The notes under the pieces: generated by a model
Databases searched by the model: none
What the model was told of the DNA's origin: nothing
The model's input: the letters and a program-made list of their open reading frames with translations, nothing else
Assembly (NCBI GenBank): GCA_964631835.1
Contig: CAZWAD010000001.1
Coordinates: 372,001 to 436,000 of the forward strand
DNA from: Bog-950 sp964631835
GTDB taxonomy: Bacteria > Bacteroidota > Bacteroidia > Chitinophagales > LD1
Direction of reading: 5' to 3'
Length of the DNA: 64,000 nt
Translations under genes and position numbers: made by a program
Part shown: positions 53,047 through 61,321 of the stretch, in pieces
How positions within the stretch are numbered: the stretch's first letter is position 1
Layout of the letters: each line of letters starts with the position of its first letter

Positions 53047-54666
53047 ATGGCATTTCAAAAGCTTCCACCGCGGCAAAAAATGATTAACGTTCTTTACTTT
53101 GTTCTTTTAGCAATACTGGCTTTAAATGTTTCCAGCGAAGTGCTCGATGCTTTTAAAGTGGTTAATGACGGCATCAACACATCCAACTCATCACTACAGT
53201 CCAAAAACTCAGGTACCTATTTTAATCTCACTAGCCAGTTTAAAAATGATTCCTTAAAGGCAAAAGAAGCCTATGAAAAATCTATTCTGGCACGACAACT
53301 TTCTTCACACCTCTACGATTTACTTGAGCAATACAAAATGCAAATGATTGCCGAAGCGGGTGGTGTTGACACAAGCACCGGAAAAATCAGGCACGATGAT
53401 GACATTGATATTGCTACCCGGATGTTTGTAGAAAACGGGGGCAAGAAAGGAAGGGAGTTAAAAACGGAAATTGAAGCAACACGCCAGAAACTTCTTGCCT
53501 TACTTCATGAACCGTTGAGGACAGGCGTAAGCCAATCACTTTCGCTGAAAGCGGAGCAGAATGAAGGGGCAAAATCATGGGAGTATGCCAAATTCAATCA
53601 TGTACCGGTGGTAGCTGCTGTTACCATTCTCTCCAAATATCAAAACGATTTGCTGGGAGCTGAAAGCCATATCATCGGGGAGCTTTACAATTCCATCAAT
53701 GCAAACATTAAGAATGTTGACCGCATGCAGGCGAAAATAATTTCGCCCAGCAGTTTTATTCTTCAGGGTGAAAGCTATAAAGCCGATGTAATGGTGGCTG
53801 CTTACAGTTCAACCGTAAAGCCGGAGGTTTTTCTCGGGCAATTTAATTCAATGGTGAAGAAAGATGAGGACGGAAACTATCCGCCCCTTCTTTCTTTGTC
53901 TGATGTTCCTCCGCTGGTTAATCCGCAGAAAGTGGAAGTGCAGGGCGGATTCGGAAAAATTCAGATGGCAGCAACAGCAACAGGCAGCCGGAAATACACC
54001 GGTGTGGTTCGCGTTAAAGGGAAAGGCGATGGCTATGAGTTCTATCCTTTTGAAGGTGAGTACCAAGTAGCGCCCAAAGTAGCGGTGGTAGCTCCTACAA
54101 AGATGAATATACTCTACATCGGATTAGACAATCCGATTGATATCAGTGTGCCGGGCGTTGCACAAACGGATGTGAGTGCTGTATTTGAAGGCGATGGTAG
54201 CTTAGTTAGAAACCCGAATGGAAATTATTACGCGCATGTTACTACCAAGGGGCAAACCAAAATAAAAGTTTCGGCAAAAGTTGACGGAAAGATGATGCCG
54301 GTAGGAGAGCAACAGTTTCGCGTTAAGCGGATTCCAAATCCAGTTACCACTGTTGACGGGCTTCCGTATACCTCTAAGGCTACAGGAACATACATGAAGC
54401 AAAGAAGCGGGGTAGTGCCTAAATCGGACGACTTTCCTTATGGTGACTTGCCGTGGAAAGTTCAGTCGTTTGTGGTGAGTGTCCGAAAAGGAACGGACAT
54501 ATTTCCGGTTGAGAATAGCGGACCGGTCTTCAACCAGAAAATTAAAGAACTGTTTAAGGGATTGAAAAAGGGGGATGCCGTTTTTATTGATAACATTCTG
54601 GTGAAGGGCCCCGATAATGTTGTTCGCCCTATTGCTCCTATCGCTTTTGACATAACCTCCCAATAA
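53047..54666 (+). CDS. GldM paralogue (second copy)
   Basis: 539 residues. The same N-terminal block as GldM (LPPRQKMINVLYFVLLAILA, then LNVSSEVLDAF) and the same domain-border motifs (VAPKVAVVAPTKMNILYIG, NPIDISVPGVAQTDV) are seen. The rest is clearly diverged and 18 residues shorter. No gldK or gldL copy accompanies it, so it must work with the single GldL or with one elsewhere. It has its own transcription unit, as a terminator lies upstream and about 190 bases of gene-free leader precede it. gldN copy 2 follows after 11 bases. Confidence 0.93.
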   Translation: MAFQKLPPRQKMINVLYFVLLAILALNVSSEVLDAFKVVNDGINTSNSSLQSKNSGTYFNLTSQFKNDSLKAKEAYEKSILARQLSSHLYDLLEQYKMQMIAEAGGVDTSTGKIRHDDDIDIATRMFVENGGKKGRELKTEIEATRQKLLALLHEPLRTGVSQSLSLKAEQNEGAKSWEYAKFNHVPVVAAVTILSKYQNDLLGAESHIIGELYNSINANIKNVDRMQAKIISPSSFILQGESYKADVMVAAYSSTVKPEVFLGQFNSMVKKDEDGNYPPLLSLSDVPPLVNPQKVEVQGGFGKIQMAATATGSRKYTGVVRVKGKGDGYEFYPFEGEYQVAPKVAVVAPTKMNILYIGLDNPIDISVPGVAQTDVSAVFEGDGSLVRNPNGNYYAHVTTKGQTKIKVSAKVDGKMMPVGEQQFRVKRIPNPVTTVDGLPYTSKATGTYMKQRSGVVPKSDDFPYGDLPWKVQSFVVSVRKGTDIFPVENSGPVFNQKIKELFKGLKKGDAVFIDNILVKGPDNVVRPIAPIAFDITSQ

Positions 54667-54677
54667 GACCTTTGTTT

Positions 54678-55502
54678 ATGAAAACCGTCATTAGAATAAG
54701 TTCCCTTTTTCTCCTCTTCTTTTCCAAAACTGTTTCAGCTCAGGAAATTGAGCAACTGCCTTGGGCGCAGCGTGACCGGAAAGATATTAAGCCACTGGAG
54801 TACGAACCCATTCGCGAGGCAGATGTTTTCTGGAGCAAGAACATTTGGCGCGTGATTGATACACGACAGAAAATGAACTTACCTTTTGTTTATCCTCAAA
54901 TGCCGCTGGGGCAAATTATTCATGAGGCTGCAAAGCGGGGCGACATTACTGTATACGATCCGGCAGTTGAAAATGCGGACCAGTTTAAGAAGGTAATGCC
55001 GCGCTTGGATGTAGAAGTGATGGGTACACGAACAGATACATTTCTTCAACCTAATATTTATAATCCTGATATGGAAGATACGGTAGTGTCAACTAACCCG
55101 CTTACCTGGGACAAAATCAAAAAGTTCCGCATTAAGGAAGTCTGGTTTTTTGACGAAAACACCGGTAGTATGCGGGTGCGTATCATAGGCATTGCACCGG
55201 TGATGGAGGATTACGATGCACAGGGGAACTACCGGGGCGATATGACCATGTATTGGGTGCCTTATGCTTCGCTACGAGATTTATTGGCGAAGCACGAAGT
55301 ATTTAATGCCGGCAACGATTGGCAGCATTACAGTTGGGAAGATTTATTTGAAATGCGCAGATTCCAGAGCTACATTTATAAAGAGAGCAACGTGTACGAC
55401 CGAAACATACAAGAATATTCTGCTTCTATTGATGCGCAATTAGAAAGTGAGCGCATTAAACAACAGATAATGGAAATGGAGCACGATTTGTGGAACTATT
55501 AG
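54678..55502 (+). CDS. GldN/GldO paralogue (second copy)
   Basis: I chose the ATG at 54678 (274 residues) rather than an in-frame TTG six bases upstream. It gives a signal peptide MKTVIRISSLFLLFFSKTVS followed by AQ. The core YEPIREADVFWSKNIWRVID, FVYPQMPLGQIIH, ITVYDP and MEDYDAQGNYRGDMTMYWV parallels the first copy, with the same ending HDLWNY. In Flavobacterium johnsoniae a gldN paralogue (gldO) also lies next to gldN and is partly redundant. Here the pair with a second gldM makes a distinct ring/shaft set plausible. Confidence 0.93.
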   Translation: MKTVIRISSLFLLFFSKTVSAQEIEQLPWAQRDRKDIKPLEYEPIREADVFWSKNIWRVIDTRQKMNLPFVYPQMPLGQIIHEAAKRGDITVYDPAVENADQFKKVMPRLDVEVMGTRTDTFLQPNIYNPDMEDTVVSTNPLTWDKIKKFRIKEVWFFDENTGSMRVRIIGIAPVMEDYDAQGNYRGDMTMYWVPYASLRDLLAKHEVFNAGNDWQHYSWEDLFEMRRFQSYIYKESNVYDRNIQEYSASIDAQLESERIKQQIMEMEHDLWNY

Positions 55503-55615
55503 AGCGCTCCTGTATTATCTCCCGAGTAAATTTCTCCTGAATTAGAAGACTCTTAGAACGCTTGAATTGCGTTCAAAGTTTGTCTATATTGCATCTTCGA
55601 ATTCTGCTTCAATCT

Positions 55616-56914
55616 ATGGTTTTCAGAAGAATAGCCTTTACAGTTTTTTTATTTCTAACTGGTACTTGTGTAAACGCGCAGTTGCTTTACAATGCCGGCG
55701 CAGATGTGGCTGTAGCAACAGGCGGAGTTTTATGGGTTGACGGAGCAGTCGAGAATGCTGATGGCCTTTTCAGCAATGCTGGACAAACTACCATTCGCGG
55801 ATATTTTCGTAACGGAAGTTTGGCAACCGGGGGTAATGCAGCAGGAGAGTACATTGTCCATGGCGACTGGGAAAACAATAACGTTTTTACAGCCGACCAA
55901 AGTATTGTTCGGCTGGTTGGTAATTCGCAGTTCATCACAGGAAGTTCGGTCACCACTTTTCATGATTTGTCGCTCGAAACTTTTGGTGCTGTAAAAACTC
56001 AAACGCTTGATGCTTTCACCAAACGCCAGCTTAATTTCAACGATTGTGAGTTAGCCACTCAGGATTTTCGAATGACAGTGACCAATCCGGTTACTGCTTC
56101 TGTAATTCGCAGTAATGGCTTTGTGAGCAGCACAGGGCCGGGAAGGTTTGTGCGGGAAACCAATTCGACAAATACCTACCTTTTCCCTACCGGATGGAAT
56201 GACAACGGAAATATTCTCTACCGCCCCGTTGAGTTTACACCTTCTGTAACTGACGCGCAATCGTTTGAAGCCAGAATGGGTTTTGGCGATGCAACATTGG
56301 AAGGTTATGATACTGCCGTTCATGCACCCGATGTTACAGCTCTGAACGGAAAATTCTTTCATCTGCTGAAACAGGTCGGCTCAACAACTCCTGCCGACCT
56401 TTCAATTTATTATAACACTACCCGTGACGGGATGTGGCAATCGATTGGGCGCTGGCAAAATGAACCCCGGTGGGAAGATGTAGCTCCGCCAAATACTGTT
56501 TTTACTGCGGGCGTTCCACTTTCGCACCGTACACAACCGGTATGGAAAGACAACGGGCAAGAGCCGCACATTCTCATTAATACAAGAGATTTAAAAGAGC
56601 AGTACAATTTTCCGAATGTGTTTGCCCCTAATGCAAGCGACCCTTTCAATCAGGGATTTCACATGATAAACTGGTTAGGTGCGGCAAAGTTGCTTGAGCT
56701 GAAAATATTTAACCGCTGGGGCGAACCCGTGTTCGACAGTAACCGGGATGGAACAACTTGTTTTGACGGGTACTATAATGACTGCCCCTGCTGGAATGGT
56801 TTCTACCAGGGGAAGATTCAGCCCATGGGCAACTATGTGTATCAGGCAAGTTTGAAGGTTGAAAAAACGGGCGAAACGAAATCGGCATCGGGTAATTTGT
56901 CGTTATTGTGGTAA
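55616..56914 (+). CDS. secreted protein with gliding-motility-associated (type B) C-terminal domain
   Basis: I chose the ATG at 55616 (432 residues), which gives a signal peptide (MVFRRIAFTVFLFLTGTCVN, then AQ). The middle part is beta-rich with no recognised family (LYNAGADVAVATGGVLWVDG recalls outer-surface beta proteins). The end (FPNVFAPNAS, then LELKIFNRWGEPVFD, CPCWNGFYQG, NLSLLW) is the CHU_C / type B sorting domain. It sits between gldN copy 2 and a PorP/SprF gene (10 bases downstream), so it is a likely cargo of that PorP/SprF protein. Confidence 0.85.
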   Translation: MVFRRIAFTVFLFLTGTCVNAQLLYNAGADVAVATGGVLWVDGAVENADGLFSNAGQTTIRGYFRNGSLATGGNAAGEYIVHGDWENNNVFTADQSIVRLVGNSQFITGSSVTTFHDLSLETFGAVKTQTLDAFTKRQLNFNDCELATQDFRMTVTNPVTASVIRSNGFVSSTGPGRFVRETNSTNTYLFPTGWNDNGNILYRPVEFTPSVTDAQSFEARMGFGDATLEGYDTAVHAPDVTALNGKFFHLLKQVGSTTPADLSIYYNTTRDGMWQSIGRWQNEPRWEDVAPPNTVFTAGVPLSHRTQPVWKDNGQEPHILINTRDLKEQYNFPNVFAPNASDPFNQGFHMINWLGAAKLLELKIFNRWGEPVFDSNRDGTTCFDGYYNDCPCWNGFYQGKIQPMGNYVYQASLKVEKTGETKSASGNLSLLW

Positions 56915-56924
56915 ATGATTTAAA

Positions 56925-57986
56925 ATGAGAAAAATTTACATCCTGTTTTTTGCTTTAGCAGTTGCCACAAGTTCGGTGGCGCAGGATATTCATTATTCTC
57001 AGTTTTATAACGCTCCATTGTTGTTGAATCCAGCCCTTACCGGAATGACCGCTGGTTCAGGGCGGGCTAGTGTTATTTATCGCAATCAGTGGTTTGGAGC
57101 TACCGGTGCGGGCTTTTTCAAATCGCCTTATATGACTACGGCAGTGAGTGGCGATATGCCGATAAAGATTAAAAACGATGCGCTGGGCGTAGGATTATTT
57201 TTTGCCAATGACCAATCCGGTGCAAATACTTTCAGCACATTTATTACGCAGGCTTCGGTATCTTATATTAAAACTTTAGGCAAGGAGAGAAACCACCGCT
57301 TGTCGGCAGGATTTCAAATCGGATATACGTTTCAGTCTATCAAGGTTGAAAATTTTCAGTGGGCGAGCCAGTTCGACCATGAAACAGTGCAGTTTAATCC
57401 CGGAGCCACTTCGTACAATCCTGAAAACATCAGCGCTCAAAACGCAGGTTACCTGAACCTCAACTTCGGTTTGTTTTGGTACAGCAAGCTGACCGATATA
57501 GTTTCCATTTACACCGGTGGCTCTTTCTATAATGTTACTACTCCTAATCATACCATACTTCCGAACCAGAAGCGCGATTTATACTGGCGCTGGAATGCGC
57601 ATGGTGCTTTAGATATTACTCTCGGTAAAAAATATCACATCCTTCCTTCGGCTCAGTTTATGCGGCAGGGTGTAAACGACCAATTGAACACCGGTCTTGG
57701 TTTTGGAATGGATTTCAATAAGAAAAGAGGTGAAGACCCTATGTCCTTAACTATTGGTTTATATAACCGTATTCACAATCTTACCACAGGAGTTACCTCC
57801 GATGCCATTGTTCCCTATCTTGGTTTTGACATTAAGCGCTTCCGCCTCGGCATGAGCTACGATGCCACTATCTCTACCCTCAAGAGCGGCAGCCCCGGTG
57901 TAGGCGCGTTTGAAATTTCAGTGGGATATACCATTAAGAAAAAAGGCTATGGCAACCGCTACGATTTTATCGCTCCGAGGTTCTAA
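56925..57986 (+). CDS. PorP/SprF family type IX secretion outer membrane protein (second)
   Basis: 353 residues. Signal peptide ends in SSVAQ. The family opening DIHYSQFYNAPLLLNPALTG, then VIYRNQWFG, and a barrel ending in FEISVGYTIKKK identify PorP/SprF. It follows the type B cargo gene by 10 bases and precedes a small lipoprotein gene by 11, forming the end of the gldM2-gldN2 block. Its similarity to the first PorP/SprF at 46964 is limited to family motifs, so it is not a recent duplicate. Confidence 0.9.
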   Translation: MRKIYILFFALAVATSSVAQDIHYSQFYNAPLLLNPALTGMTAGSGRASVIYRNQWFGATGAGFFKSPYMTTAVSGDMPIKIKNDALGVGLFFANDQSGANTFSTFITQASVSYIKTLGKERNHRLSAGFQIGYTFQSIKVENFQWASQFDHETVQFNPGATSYNPENISAQNAGYLNLNFGLFWYSKLTDIVSIYTGGSFYNVTTPNHTILPNQKRDLYWRWNAHGALDITLGKKYHILPSAQFMRQGVNDQLNTGLGFGMDFNKKRGEDPMSLTIGLYNRIHNLTTGVTSDAIVPYLGFDIKRFRLGMSYDATISTLKSGSPGVGAFEISVGYTIKKKGYGNRYDFIAPRF

Positions 57987-57997
57987 ATTTTTCTGCA

Positions 57998-58387
57998 ATG
58001 ACCAAAGTTGCTGCCATTTTCATTATGCTCACCGCAATTTTACTAATCGGGTGTAAAAAGGATAGCTGCAAATACACGTATACGCTTATAAATAATACCG
58101 AGCATCGTTTACAAGTAAGCGCACAGAAAGAAACAACCGATACAGTTTTTCAACTATCTCCCAATTCTGAACAATTAATCATTTATCTGGAAGATGGGGT
58201 TGGTTGTCCTGATGATATAGAAACCGTTGATACCATGTGGTCGAGATTTGATGTTCTTAAAGATGACACGGTACCAGCCATCTCAGATTTTAGGATAAGG
58301 AGCAAATGGGCATTCCAGGTTTTTAGTAACAGAAAATGTGCTTACATTGGTCAATATATTACCGAAGTTACCGAGAGCGATTTTTGA
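57998..58387 (+). CDS. small lipoprotein, unknown
   Basis: 129 residues with a lipoprotein signal ending in LLIGC (Cys19). The mature part (KDSCKYTYTLINNTEHRLQV) starts with an immunoglobulin-like or beta-sandwich-like strand pattern, but no family is recognised. It starts 11 bases after the PorP/SprF gene and may be the last gene of that transcript. It is similar in layout to the small lipoproteins found beside type IX genes in other Bacteroidota, but a role there is only a guess. Confidence 0.65.
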   Translation: MTKVAAIFIMLTAILLIGCKKDSCKYTYTLINNTEHRLQVSAQKETTDTVFQLSPNSEQLIIYLEDGVGCPDDIETVDTMWSRFDVLKDDTVPAISDFRIRSKWAFQVFSNRKCAYIGQYITEVTESDF

Positions 58388-58461
58388 ATAGTTTGTAATT
58401 CTCTCGCAAGATTTCTCATTTCACTTTCACTGTTTTACCCCTTACCCAAAACCAAAGCAGT

Positions 58462-58767
58462 TCAAATATTCCTGTAAATCTCTTTCCGGTCTCCGATATT
58501 TATAACATCTACCACAAGCAGTTTATCTTCTACGGAATAAACAATGCGGTAGTCGGCAACACGAATCCTGTAAACTGTATTATATGCTTCCAGCTTTTTG
58601 CAACCCGGTGGGCGTGGGTTTGAAGCTAATGACTGTATGGCGGCATCTATCTTTACAACAAATGAACGGGGAATTTTCTTCAGTGCTTTTAACGCCCGGG
58701 GCTTGATGGTGATGGTATATTTAACCGGCTTACTTTCGTCCGAAGATTTCTTTGCGGGCGGTTTCAT
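58462..58767 (-). CDS. RelE/ParE family toxin
   Basis: 101 residues. The core TITIKPRALKALKKIP, then SLASNPRPPGCKKLEAY and VYRIRVADYRIVYSVEDKLL, is typical of RelE/ParE toxins, which cleave ribosome-bound mRNA or poison gyrase. Lys/Arg residues that could act in RNA cleavage are present. The first 16 residues (MKPPAKKSSDESKPVK) overlap the antitoxin end by 38 bases, so the native start might be slightly downstream. It pairs with the antitoxin at 58730. Confidence 0.88.
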   Translation of the reverse strand: MKPPAKKSSDESKPVKYTITIKPRALKALKKIPRSFVVKIDAAIQSLASNPRPPGCKKLEAYNTVYRIRVADYRIVYSVEDKLLVVDVINIGDRKEIYRNI

Positions 58768-58939
58768 ACGAAACTGATTTTTCGTTTTTCGAAAGTTCTA
58801 CAGCCACCATATCTTCCAGGTTCTCAAACAACTCAACCAGTTCGCTCCGCTTTTTTATTTTCTTACGCAGGTTCTTGAGGTCAATGAAAATTCCGTCCCT
58901 CTCGCCTTTGGCATTGGTAATATATTTCAGCGCTGCCAT
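58730..58939 (-). CDS. antitoxin of the RelE-type pair
   Basis: 69 residues, directly upstream of and overlapping the toxin gene, in the usual antitoxin-first order. The mix of a helical, charged N-terminus (ITNAKGERDGIFIDLKNLRK) and a short C-terminal tail fits small antitoxins that cover the toxin. The DNA-binding family is not obvious. It would autoregulate the operon from the region around 58940-58980. Confidence 0.75.
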   Translation of the reverse strand: MAALKYITNAKGERDGIFIDLKNLRKKIKKRSELVELFENLEDMVAVELSKNEKSVSYETARKEIFGRK

Positions 58940-58983
58940 TTCAGTTTCTTTTCAGCAAATATAAGAATCAGAAACCGCTTCTG

Positions 58984-59012
58984 TCCTTCCAGGTTTTAAA
59001 AACTTCGAAGGT
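58984..59012. repeat. REP-like imperfect palindrome (58984 type)
   Basis: CCTTCCAGGTTTTAAAA runs into AAACTTCGAAGG, an imperfect palindrome. A similar half (GGTTTTAAAAGACTTC) stands at 59689-59704 on the other side of the transposase gene. Confidence 0.6.
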
Positions 59013-59029
59013 CTTTCTATTTTGCACCC

Positions 59030-59089
59030 ATGCCCAAAACCAAATCCATTTATTTCTGCCAGAACTGCGGCAACCAGTCGCCCAATTAA
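59030..59089 (+). pseudogene. orphan copy of the first 18 codons of radA
   Basis: ATG at 59030 encodes MPKTKSIYFCQNCGNQSP, then N and a stop. This is the RadA N-terminus with the first zinc-finger pair (CQNC). It keeps the native-looking upstream region (TATTTTG and GCACCC). The intact gene at 59887 repeats codons 3-18 with only three differences, all silent third positions. The copy ends two bases before the REP palindrome at 59091. It is a remnant of radA left when the transposase/REP cluster was put in. Confidence 0.85.
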
Positions 59090-59090
59090 G

Positions 59091-59125
59091 AGACTTCCGA
59101 AGTTTTCTCCAAACTTCGGAAGTCT
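59091..59125. repeat. REP palindrome next to the transposase
   Basis: AGACTTCCGAAGTTT (59091-59105) and AAACTTCGGAAGTCT (59111-59125) are perfect inverted copies around a TCTCC loop. It is two bases from the 3' end of the transposase gene. Confidence 0.9.
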
Positions 59126-59127
59126 TG

Positions 59128-59676
59128 TTACTCGGGCAAATTCTTTTCTATCCATTCGTTTCCGTAGTATCCTTGATGAAAGGAAATAAAGTTGGCTTTG
59201 CTACCGAACCATTCTAACACCTCTGCGCGTTTTACCTTAGTATTAATGTTGCTTATAATGGCATTGAAAGAACTGCACTTCCAGTCACCAGGCTTTTCAC
59301 AAAGCCCAGCCTTTACGGGGTTGAGATGGATATATGCAATTACATTGGTTAAATGAAAATCATCGGCAATGGCATCCTTCTTGTATTTCGCCTGGAAAAT
59401 ACTTCCGGTGCGTTCATAAACTGCATTATAGGCTTTGGCATAAGCGATAAAAAAGTTGTTGAATGCCTTCTCAATAATTGCGGAATCATCTTCAGCACGA
59501 ATAAAAAAGTGAAAGTGGGTTGGCATTAAGCAATAAGCCAAGACATCAATTTTGTTATGCAGATAGAAATCAAACTTCTCCATAAAGTAGCGATAGTTTT
59601 CATCGCTTCGGAAAAGGGGTTCCCGGTTGATGCTGCGATTGTAAACATGGTAGGATAGTCCTTTTTCAAATTGCAT
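59128..59676 (-). mobile_element. REP-associated tyrosine transposase (IS200-like, Y1)
   Basis: 182 residues. The family start HVYNRSINREPLF, the YCLMPTHFHFFIR segment with the His54-x-His56 metal pair, and a Tyr-containing helix (FNNFFIAYAKAYNAVYERTG) with the likely catalytic Tyr are all present. This single-strand transposase family (RAYT) moves or maintains the REP palindromes around it. Here palindromes flank both sides (58984, 59091, 59689, 59805, 59849). The gene looks intact. Confidence 0.9.
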
Positions 59677-59704
59677 GACATGAAGATAGGTTTTAAAAGA
59701 CTTC

Positions 59705-59804
59705 NNNNNNNNNNNNNNNNNNNNNNNNNNNNNNNNNNNNNNNNNNNNNNNNNNNNNNNNNNNNNNNNNNNNNNNNNNNNNNNNNNNNNNNNNNNNNNNN
59801 NNNN
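59705..59804. other. assembly gap of exactly 100 N
   Basis: A run of exactly 100 N, the usual placeholder for a scaffold gap of unknown length. The left side ends in AGACTTC and the right side starts with AGACTTCC, so both contigs end in the same REP word. The true distance and content are unknown, and the join may not be real. Confidence 0.97.
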
Positions 59805-59836
59805 AGACTTCCGAAGTTGAAAGAAAACTTCGGAAG
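59805..59836. repeat. REP palindrome after the gap
   Basis: AGACTTCCGAAGTTGAAAGA with the reverse arm AAACTTCGGAAG. It belongs to the same palindrome family as the one at 59091. Confidence 0.85.
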
Positions 59837-59848
59837 AATTAGTATTAT

Positions 59849-59881
59849 AGACTTCCGAAGTTGAGGAAAACTTCGGAAGTC
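59849..59881. repeat. REP palindrome directly upstream of radA
   Basis: AGACTTCCGAAGTT, a GAGGA loop and AAACTTCGGAAGTC. It ends six bases before the GTG of radA, so it replaces the native promoter and leader region of that gene. Confidence 0.85.
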
Positions 59882-59886
59882 GGAGC

Positions 59887-61260
59887 GTGAGCAAAACCAA
59901 GTCCATTTATTTCTGTCAGAACTGCGGTAACCAGTCGCCCAAGTGGGTGGGCAAGTGCCCGGTATGCAATGAGTGGAATACGTATGTGCAGGAAGTGGTT
60001 GACAAGGTGGAGGAGAAGCTGAAAGAAAAGCGCGGCCATGCTTCGAAGAAGAATGAAGAACCCAAACCGGTGGCTATTAAAGATGTTCACGAACTGGAGA
60101 CAGAACGCATTGACACCAAGGACACCGAGCTCAACCGTGTTCTCGGTGGAGGCATCGTTCCCGGTTCGCTGGTACTGATTGGTGGTGAGCCCGGCATTGG
60201 CAAGAGCACTCTGATGTTGCAACTGGCGCTGCAACTGAAAGGAAAAAAAATAATGTACGTAACCGGTGAAGAGAGCGACCGGCAAATAAAACTACGTGCC
60301 GACCGTGTGGGCATTAAAAACGAGCAGTGTTTTATTCTGAGCGAAACCAACACGCAGCAAATATTCAAACAGGCCAACGAACTGGCACCCGACATTATTA
60401 TCATTGATTCTATTCAAACCCTTTTTACCGTTTACATAGAATCACCTGCCGGCAGCGTGTCGCAGGTGCGCGAGTGTACGGCTGAGTTGCAGCGTTTTTC
60501 AAAAGAAACTTCCATACCGGTGTTTCTCATCGGGCATATTACTAAAGACGGAATGATTGCGGGACCGAAAGTGCTGGAACATATTGTAGATACCGTGCTT
60601 CAGTTTGAGGGTGACCGCAATTATACGTACCGGATTCTGCGCACCACCAAGAACCGGTTCGGTTCTACAAGTGAAATCGGCATTTACGAAATGGCGGGTG
60701 AAGGACTTCGACCGGTGCTCAATCCTTCCGAAATTTTATTGACACAGCGCGAAGAGGAACTCAGCGGTATTGCCATTGCCAGCATGGTGGAGGGCATGCG
60801 CCCCTTCCTCATTGAAACGCAGGCGCTCGTGACTCCGGCATTTTACGGCACCCCGCAGCGCAGCAGTACCGGTTTCGATGGGCGCAGGCTCAACATGCTT
60901 TTGGCAGTGCTCGAAAAGCGCGCGGGTTTCCGCTTTGGCACCAAGGATGTGTTCCTGAATATTGCCGGTGGGCTGCGCGTGGAAGACCCCGCTATTGATT
61001 TGGCGGTGGTGGCGGCCCTTACTTCTTCGTACAACGATATACCGGTTTCTACCAAACATGCTTTTGCTGCTGAAATAGGCCTTAGCGGTGAGGTGCGTGC
61101 CGTTAGCCGCATTGAGCAGCGCATTTCCGAAGCCGATAAGCTGGGTTTCGAAAAAATATTCATCTCCAAATTCAACCAGAAGTTGGATAAGAAAAAGTTC
61201 AACATCGAAATTGTTTACCTGAGCAAGGTGCAGCAGTTGGTGGAGGGGTTGTTTGGGTAA
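59887..61260 (+). CDS. radA: DNA repair protein RadA
   Basis: 457 residues from a GTG at 59887 (MSKTKSIYFCQNCG...). The zinc finger uses Cys10, Cys13, Cys24 and Cys27. The ATPase Walker A motif GGEPGIGKS is at residues 99-107. The RadA-specific KNRFG motif is at 255-259. The C-terminal Lon-protease-like domain (LNIAGGLRVEDPAIDLAVV) follows. It helps branch migration during recombination repair. The native ATG region was replaced by REP palindromes; a copy of the original start is at 59030. Expression may depend on transcription entering through the REP cluster. Confidence 0.95.
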   Translation: MSKTKSIYFCQNCGNQSPKWVGKCPVCNEWNTYVQEVVDKVEEKLKEKRGHASKKNEEPKPVAIKDVHELETERIDTKDTELNRVLGGGIVPGSLVLIGGEPGIGKSTLMLQLALQLKGKKIMYVTGEESDRQIKLRADRVGIKNEQCFILSETNTQQIFKQANELAPDIIIIDSIQTLFTVYIESPAGSVSQVRECTAELQRFSKETSIPVFLIGHITKDGMIAGPKVLEHIVDTVLQFEGDRNYTYRILRTTKNRFGSTSEIGIYEMAGEGLRPVLNPSEILLTQREEELSGIAIASMVEGMRPFLIETQALVTPAFYGTPQRSSTGFDGRRLNMLLAVLEKRAGFRFGTKDVFLNIAGGLRVEDPAIDLAVVAALTSSYNDIPVSTKHAFAAEIGLSGEVRAVSRIEQRISEADKLGFEKIFISKFNQKLDKKKFNIEIVYLSKVQQLVEGLFG

Positions 61261-61266
61261 ATAAAA

Positions 61267-61299
61267 TCGCCTTCCCTTTTCGGGGGAAGGCGACTTTTT
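61267..61299 (+). terminator. rho-independent terminator after radA
   Basis: TCGCCTTCCC (61267-61276) and GGGAAGGCGA (61284-61293) form a perfect ten-pair stem followed by CTTTTT. Confidence 0.93.
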
Positions 61300-61321
61300 A
61301 CGCATCGCATGAATTCAACAG

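Noticed and set aside
59526..59906. Minus-strand frame running through the N gap
   Set aside because: A translation through 34 undefined codons and across REP palindromes has no meaning.
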